A DNA stretch of 35,127 bases, from NCBI GenBank assembly GCA_900555035.1, contig USJX01000026.1, positions 1 to 35,127 on the forward strand, in the 5' to 3' direction. A program made the translations under genes and the position numbers. Source of the DNA: an uncultured Prevotella sp. Lineage in GTDB: Bacteria > Bacteroidota > Bacteroidia > Bacteroidales > Bacteroidaceae. Shown one piece after another: positions 30,856 to 35,127 of this stretch (within the stretch, counting starts at the first letter, position 1; each line of letters opens with the position of its first letter). Under the pieces are notes generated by a model, which was not told the origin of the DNA, searched no databases, and saw nothing but the letters and a program-made list of their open reading frames with translations.

Positions 30856-31326
30856 ATGATACAGCGTAAACAGAGCTTATTCTTGCTTTTGGCTGTCATT
30901 GCCTACGCCATCTGTTTGTTCCTTCCCATTGCCAGTGTAAGCGCTTCTGGCATGGGGGCAGACAGCATGATTTACAATTTGGGCGTGGTAAACGGCGATA
31001 GTGGAATCAGCATTTCATCTACCTGCCTGCCATTGTTCCTGCTGCTTGCAGTATCGGCAGTGATTTCGCTGGCAACGGTATTCCTCTTCAAGAACCGCAA
31101 GTTGCAGATGAACTTGTGCTCCATCGCTTCCCTGTTTACTGGACTCTGGTATGTTGACTATCTTCTGATGGTATTCAGCATCATTCCTGTTCCGGAGGTA
31201 GAGGGTGCCATGAACTACCAGTTTGCAGCCTGCCTTCCACTCGTAGCCCTCATCCTCGTGCTGATGGCAAGAAAGGGAGTGAGCGACGATGAGAAGTTGG
31301 TTAGAGCAGCCGACAGAATCCGATAG
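30856..31326 (+). CDS. DUF4293 family membrane protein
   Basis: The 156-residue protein begins MIQRKQSLFLLLAVIAYAICLFLPIA, as DUF4293 proteins do (MIQR.Qt..L). Four membrane helices are visible: residues 8-26, 55-78 (PLFLLLAVSAVISLATVFLF), 85-110 and 121-140 (FAACLPLVALILVLMA). The C-terminus is polar and basic (DDEKLVRAADRIR). Its function is unknown. In Bacteroidota it is regularly next to the omega-like subunit gene, 29 bp upstream here. Confidence 0.88.
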   Translation: MIQRKQSLFLLLAVIAYAICLFLPIASVSASGMGADSMIYNLGVVNGDSGISISSTCLPLFLLLAVSAVISLATVFLFKNRKLQMNLCSIASLFTGLWYVDYLLMVFSIIPVPEVEGAMNYQFAACLPLVALILVLMARKGVSDDEKLVRAADRIR

Positions 31327-31327
31327 G

Positions 31328-31370
31328 TTTTTATCGGTCTGATAGCCTACGGCCATTCATCCGATAAAAA
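31328..31370. repeat. Inverted repeat after DUF4293
   Basis: TTTTTATCGG (31328-31337) and CCGATAAAAA (31361-31370) form a 10-bp stem with a 23-nt loop. The T-run is on the wrong side for a plus-strand terminator, so its role is unclear. Confidence 0.4.
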
Positions 31371-31391
31371 AGCTTAAAAATAAGCCAGATA

Positions 31392-31424
31392 TTTGTTGGT
31401 ACGGATAAAAGTTCGTACCTTTGC
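31392..31424 (+). promoter_or_regulatory. Promoter of rpsP
   Basis: TTTG (31392-31395) and TACCTTTGC (31416-31424) are 20 bp apart. The leader of about 68 nt begins with a possible hairpin, GCTGTC-ACGAGAT-GGCAGC (31429-31447, one G-U pair). Confidence 0.75.
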
Positions 31425-31497
31425 ACCCGCTGTCACGAGATGGCAGCATAAAATTCAAACCTCATTAATAAATTAAATTAAAATTAAGATTTAAAAA

Positions 31498-32010
31498 ATG
31501 GCAACAAAGATCAGATTGCAGCGCGGCGGTCGTAAGAACTATGCTTTCTATAGCATCGTAATCGCTGACGTTAGAGCACCACGTGATGGTAAATTTACTG
31601 AGAAGATTGGTACTTTCAACCCTAACACCAATCCTGCTACTGTAGATTTGAATTTCGAGCGTGCACTCTACTGGGTAGAGACAGGCGCACAGCCAACAGA
31701 CACAGTTCGCAACATCCTCAAGAGCGAGGGCGTTTACTTGATGAAGCACCTCAAGGGTGGCGTTAAGAAGGGCGCATTCGACGATGCTGAGGCTCAGAAG
31801 CGTTTCGACGCTTGGAAGAATGGCAAGGACGCTAAGGCTTCTGCTGTTCGCGAGGGCGACGCTAAGGCTAAGAAGGAAGCTGCTGCTAAGGAGCTCGAGG
31901 CTGAGAAGAAGATGAACGAGGCAATCGCTAAGAAGGTAGCTGAGAAGAAGGCTGCCGCTGCTGCTGCTGCTGAGACAGAGGCTACAGAGGAGGCTCCAGC
32001 TGAGGCTTAA
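31498..32010 (+). CDS. rpsP: 30S ribosomal protein S16 with Ala/Lys/Glu tail
   Basis: S16 is a primary binding protein of the small subunit. The first 85 residues (MATKIRLQRGGRKNYAFYSIVIADVRAPRDGKFTEKIGTFNPN...) are standard S16. Residues about 110-170 form a tail of Lys, Ala and Glu (AKKEAAAKELEAEKK, AAAAAAETEATEEAPAEA), a probable helix ending in an acidic strand. The total of 170 residues is about twice the E. coli length; such tails are usual in this phylum. It is transcribed alone, with a strong terminator at 32048-32086. Confidence 0.97.
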   Translation: MATKIRLQRGGRKNYAFYSIVIADVRAPRDGKFTEKIGTFNPNTNPATVDLNFERALYWVETGAQPTDTVRNILKSEGVYLMKHLKGGVKKGAFDDAEAQKRFDAWKNGKDAKASAVREGDAKAKKEAAAKELEAEKKMNEAIAKKVAEKKAAAAAAAETEATEEAPAEA

Positions 32011-32047
32011 TCTTCTACAGAAATCTTCTTCGGAGATTTTAAGGTAT

Positions 32048-32086
32048 AAAGGTCGGATTCCCATTTCTGGGAGTCCGACCTTTTTC
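32048..32086 (+). terminator. Terminator of rpsP
   Basis: AAAGGTCGGATTCCC (32048-32062) pairs with GGGAGTCCGACCTTT over 15 positions with one G-U, ending in T5. Confidence 0.85.
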
Positions 32087-32115
32087 TGTTTTTCTGTTTT
32101 TTCTTCAGAACGTGA

Positions 32116-32214
32116 TTCTTTTTCCTCCTTTCTTTTTTCTTCTTCCTCCTTTCTCTTTTCTTCTTTCTTTTTCCTTCTTTCTTTTTTCCCTCTTCTTTTC
32201 TTCCAATATATTTT
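32116..32214 (+). repeat. 99-nt uninterrupted polypyrimidine tract
   Basis: Every base from 32116 to 32214 on the plus strand is T or C, mostly TTCTTTCTTTTT-like runs. The tract fills the space between the rpsP terminator and the flippase gene. No gene lies in 32087-32266. Such tracts can form triplex DNA and are prone to slippage. Confidence 0.85.
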
Positions 32215-32266
32215 CCTTATTCTTCACTTTCAAGCAATAAAATGGCGGGTATTACGTTTTTAGTAT

Positions 32267-33778
32267 ATGATAAAAGAGAAAAAAGACGATAGTTATTCGC
32301 ATATATTAAAATATACAGGCATCTTTGGAGGTGTGCAGGGATTGAATATCCTGATGAGCATGGTGCGCAACAAACTGGTGGCCATCATTCTCGGTCCTGA
32401 GGGAATGGGATTGATTTCACTTTTCAATTCAAGCATCAAACTGGTGTCTGATTCTACTAACCTGGGTATCAGCATGAGTGCTGTGCGCGAGGTATCGGAG
32501 GCTTACGAACATGGTGATGAGGAAAAGCTCAATCACATCGTAAGTCTGGTACGCTTGTGGAGTTTTCTCACAGCCTTGTTGGGTATGCTGGTTTGCATCG
32601 TCTTCAGTCCGTTCTTAAACAGTTTCACTTTTTCCTGGGGCAATCATACGCATCATTTTGTATTGCTTTCTCCTACGGTTGCCATGATGGCAATAACCGG
32701 AGGTGAACTTGCCATTCTTAAAGGTACCCGCCGACTGAAATCGCTGGCGGTTATTTCTGTTTATGGTGTGGTTGCAGCCTTGCTCACTTCCATTCCTTTA
32801 TTCTATATCTGGGGAGAGTCGGCTATCGTACCTTCCATCGTCTTGGTGGCTTTGTTGCAGATGTTGCTGACTATCTGTTATTCACTCCGTCTCTTTCCAG
32901 CCCGCCTCTCCATGTCGCCGTTGCGCGCCAAGTCGCTCTTTGGCGAAGGACTTGGTATGGTTCGCCTGGGCGTTGCCTTTATTTTGGCAGGAATCTTGGG
33001 CAGTGGTGCTGAGTTTGCGGTGCGTTCATATCTGAATTACACCAGTGGATTGGATATGGTGGGCTTCTACAATACTGGTTTTATGATGACCATGACCTAT
33101 GCCGGAATGGTTTTTCAGGCGATGGAAACGGATTATTTCCCTCGACTGTCGGCAGTAGAGGGTACGGGTGCAGAACTCAATTCGGTAGTAAACAAGCAGA
33201 TAGAGATTTCGTTGCTGCTGGTTTCACCATTACTTGCCGCCTTCATTTTAGGAAGTCCGTTGATTCTTCGCCTGCTTTTCAGTGCCAAGTTCCTGCCTGT
33301 AGTTGGAATGATGAAGATAGCTTTGATGGCGATGTATTTCCGTGCCATTACCCTTCCGATAGAGTACATCTCTTTATCTAAGGGCGATTCCAAGGCCTAT
33401 CTTTCCCTGGAGGCATTGTATGATGTGATGCTCATCGCCCTTGTGATTTTGGGTTTTAAGCTTTGGGCTTTAGAGGGAACGGGTATTGCCTTGGTATTGC
33501 TCGGCCTCATCAATCTCATAGTGGTATTGAGTTTCATGCGTTATCGCTATCATTATAGTCCGTCGCACCCGGTGGTGGTCTATTTCATCGTACAGATACT
33601 GCTCGGTATTTTCACCTATTGGGCTTCTTGTCTCGAAAATCCTATCATAAGCTGGGGAATCGGTGGATTGGCTTGTCTGGGCAGTCTTGTCTTCTCGCTG
33701 AAGGTTCTGCATTCTAAGACCAAACTCTGGAACAGCCTGATGCTCAAAATTAAGAGTAAATTAAAGAAGAAAAAATGA
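32267..33778 (+). CDS. Polysaccharide flippase (Wzx/PST family)
   Basis: The 503-residue membrane protein has about 12-14 helices and the PST/MATE-like start (LKYTGIFGGVQGLNILMSMVRNKLVAIILGPEGMGLISLFNS), typical of O-antigen or capsule translocases that flip undecaprenyl-linked units. Further helices lie at LWSFLTALLGMLVCIVFSPFL, VVAALLTSIPLFYIW, VRLGVAFILAGILGSGAEFAV and LLLVSPLLAAFILGSPLILRLLF. It is followed by a GT2 glycosyltransferase, suggesting the start of a surface polysaccharide locus. Which polymer is unknown. I see no strong promoter upstream. Confidence 0.88.
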   Translation: MIKEKKDDSYSHILKYTGIFGGVQGLNILMSMVRNKLVAIILGPEGMGLISLFNSSIKLVSDSTNLGISMSAVREVSEAYEHGDEEKLNHIVSLVRLWSFLTALLGMLVCIVFSPFLNSFTFSWGNHTHHFVLLSPTVAMMAITGGELAILKGTRRLKSLAVISVYGVVAALLTSIPLFYIWGESAIVPSIVLVALLQMLLTICYSLRLFPARLSMSPLRAKSLFGEGLGMVRLGVAFILAGILGSGAEFAVRSYLNYTSGLDMVGFYNTGFMMTMTYAGMVFQAMETDYFPRLSAVEGTGAELNSVVNKQIEISLLLVSPLLAAFILGSPLILRLLFSAKFLPVVGMMKIALMAMYFRAITLPIEYISLSKGDSKAYLSLEALYDVMLIALVILGFKLWALEGTGIALVLLGLINLIVVLSFMRYRYHYSPSHPVVVYFIVQILLGIFTYWASCLENPIISWGIGGLACLGSLVFSLKVLHSKTKLWNSLMLKIKSKLKKKK

Positions 33779-33850
33779 AATTATACTGTAGAAGAAATAA
33801 TTAAATTATATTGTAGAAGAGATAATGCAATAATACTGCTGCAGAAATAG
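33778..33850 (+). repeat. Three 24-25-bp tandem units between flippase and GT2
   Basis: Units start at 33778, 33803 and 33827, each like AATTATACTGTAGAAGAAAT with decreasing similarity. The repeat begins at the flippase stop and ends 37 bp before the GT2 start. Confidence 0.5.
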
Positions 33851-33886
33851 GACAATCAAAACAGAGAATTAATATTTGAAGATAAT

Positions 33887-34912
33887 ATGGTGAAGATTTC
33901 AATCTTGATGGCGGTTTACAATACCGCCCAATATTTACCGCAATGTCTGGACTCCCTGCTGGCTCAGACGATGGAAGACTTTCAGGTAATCTGTGTGGAT
34001 GATGCATCTACCGATGATTCCCTGCAAATACTGAAGTCATACGCCAGTCGCGATTCCCGTATCCAAGTGATTCCGCTTAAGGAAAATCATGGTCAGGCCT
34101 ATGCTCGCAACAAGGGATTGGAGTGTGTAACAGGGACCTATACCTGTTTTCTGGATAGTGACGATTGGTTGGGGAATGATGCCTTGCAGCAGGTGGTTGA
34201 TGCATTTGGGCAGGATGAGACCATAGACAGTGTGCTCTTCAGATGCCGGTATTATTATTCAGAGGATAGGATAGAGGAGCATTCAATGCCGGCTTTTGAG
34301 GCAAAGGACTGCCAACCGATTGCTTTGTCTGGGGAACAGGCATTCGAACTGAGTCTTACCTGGCAGATTCATGGTGTCTATGCGGTGAAGACCTCCATAC
34401 ATCAGAAATTTCCGTATGACGACTCAGCCCGTACTTACAGCGATGATAATACCACCCATCTTCATTATCTTGCTTCCCGCAAGGTGGTGGCATGTGGTGG
34501 TGAGTATTTCTATCGCCAGCATGCGACATCTGTAACTCATCAGATTTCCTCTCGTCGCTTCGATTATCTCAAGGCGAACGTCAGCATGATGGCGCACTTG
34601 CGTAGATTGAAGGTTTCTTCTCATCTGTTGAATGTTTATGAGAACGAACGCTGGAAGAATGTGGTTGGTGTTTATCTTTTCTATTGGCAGCATGCGCATG
34701 AGTTGCCGGATGCGGATAGGAGAGAAGGACTTCGTATCATCCGCGACTCTTGGAAGTCAATCGATTTCACGATGATATTTCCGGATAATAAGAACAAGTT
34801 GGGCTTTCTATCCTGCAGGAGTTCTTTGCTTCCTGAAGAAATCAGCTGGTGTCTCTTCCGTCTTCAGGCGAATCTCTATTTCTTATTGAAAAAACTCATG
34901 GGGAAGTTATAA
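33887..34912 (+). CDS. GT2 family glycosyltransferase
   Basis: The 341-residue protein has a GT-A domain: KISILMAVYNTAQYLPQCLDSLLAQTMEDFQVICVDDASTDDS (residues 3-45, with the nucleotide-binding DDAS), HGQAYARNKGLE, and the metal-binding DxD in CFLDSDDW (about residue 90). The C-terminal half has a helical acceptor-binding part and a hydrophobic end (LQANLYFLLKKL). It would add a sugar to a surface polysaccharide precursor. The donor is not visible. It lies 108 bp after the flippase gene. Confidence 0.92.
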   Translation: MVKISILMAVYNTAQYLPQCLDSLLAQTMEDFQVICVDDASTDDSLQILKSYASRDSRIQVIPLKENHGQAYARNKGLECVTGTYTCFLDSDDWLGNDALQQVVDAFGQDETIDSVLFRCRYYYSEDRIEEHSMPAFEAKDCQPIALSGEQAFELSLTWQIHGVYAVKTSIHQKFPYDDSARTYSDDNTTHLHYLASRKVVACGGEYFYRQHATSVTHQISSRRFDYLKANVSMMAHLRRLKVSSHLLNVYENERWKNVVGVYLFYWQHAHELPDADRREGLRIIRDSWKSIDFTMIFPDNKNKLGFLSCRSSLLPEEISWCLFRLQANLYFLLKKLMGKL

Positions 34913-34916
34913 GCAT

Positions 34917-34957
34917 AAAAAAAGCCTTGGAATTCAAATTGAATCCCAAGGCTTTAT
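34917..34957. terminator. Bidirectional terminator between GT2 and GGGtGRT genes
   Basis: AAAGCCTTGG (34921-34930) and CCAAGGCTTT (34946-34955) make a 10-bp stem that continues through ATTC/GAAT to a small loop. A-runs on the left and T-rich DNA on the right serve both convergent genes. Confidence 0.8.
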
Positions 34958-34978
34958 TATTTAGTTATCTCAAAGAAA

Positions 34979-35127
34979 TTACTTCTTGTTGATAGCGAGG
35001 TCGATAGCTACGGCGATAGCAACAGTAGCACCTACCATAGGGTTGTTACCCATACCGAGGAAGCCCATCATTTCTACGTGAGCAGGAACTGAAGAAGAAC
35101 CTGCGAACTGAGCGTCTGAGTGCATAC
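34979..35127 (-). CDS. GGGtGRT protein, C-terminal end (partial)
   Basis: The minus-strand frame entering at the right edge reads MHSDAQFAGSSSVPAHVEMMG, then FLGMGNNPMVGATVAIAVAIDLAINKK and stops at 34979-34981. I recognise this as the C-terminus of the GGGtGRT family of about 330 residues, a conserved protein of Clostridia and Bacteroidota of unknown function. Only about 49 residues are in the window; the frame is open at the edge. Confidence 0.8.
   Translation of the reverse strand, partial: MHSDAQFAGSSSVPAHVEMMGFLGMGNNPMVGATVAIAVAIDLAINKK

Noticed and set aside
1..35127. tRNA and rRNA genes
   Set aside because: I looked for tRNA-like cloverleaf and rRNA signatures between genes and saw none; a covariance-model scan (tRNAscan-SE, Infernal) would be decisive.

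Overview
The window looks like the chromosome of a gut Bacteroidales, most like Prevotella/Segatella copri. Reasons: Bacteroidota-type promoters (TTTG, 19-20 bp, TAnnTTTG) stand in front of many genes; several families are typical of the phylum (DUF3987 protein with a VirE-type N-terminus, DUF5675, DUF4293, the phylum's omega-like RNA polymerase subunit, S16 with a long tail, a GGGtGRT protein); and two loci carry GGATTTCAAATCC palindromes. The species is inferred from protein resemblance, not searched.

Layout. (1) 1-6390 is an accessory island. It holds the C-terminal relic of an Abi-type phage-resistance gene, a phased array of TTTTTCCCAA repeats abutting a promoter, a small OB-fold-like protein, an unknown protein, a large VirE-N/DUF3987 primase-helicase-like protein, a GGTCAT repeat cluster, a DUF5675 protein and a T7-lysozyme-type amidase. 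After these come an orphan 75-residue gene and a frameshifted KilA-N gene. There is no integrase and no capsid gene. (2) 6394-12338 is a minus-strand housekeeping block: nucleoside phosphorylase-mnmE, ACT protein-PFL (UPF0210) protein, and mltG. The phosphorylase and PFL genes are separated by a repeat-rich gap with REP-like palindromes and a 250-bp structured inverted repeat. (3) 12503-22491 is a glycan-flavoured region: a protein with two CBM20 domains fused to a complete HAD phosphatase, an orphan LytTR regulator lacking its phospho-acceptor, then a six-gene plus-strand run of MORN protein, YhcH-type protein, GlgB with a histone-H1-like tail, membrane protein, TPR protein and DbpA-like helicase. 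(4) 22690-26968 is a serine cluster: serC, serA, DUF1015 and yigZ. (5) 27183-29309 is uvrB on the minus strand, after a second REP block. (6) 29452-32086 holds bamD, the omega-like subunit, DUF4293 and rpsP. (7) 32267-34912 holds a polysaccharide flippase and a GT2 glycosyltransferase, and the window ends in the C-terminus of a GGGtGRT protein.

The most unusual item is the CBM20-CBM20-HAD fusion near glgB. It joins the starch-binding front end of a Bacteroidota amylomaltase to a phosphatase, an arrangement analogous to the eukaryotic glycogen phosphatase laforin. Next are the repeat-controlled primase/amidase module at the left, a SerA lacking the usual catalytic Glu and His, a GlgB with a Lys/Ala tail, and a LytTR regulator with Ala in place of the receiver Asp. 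All functions are inferred from reading the sequence; no database search was run.
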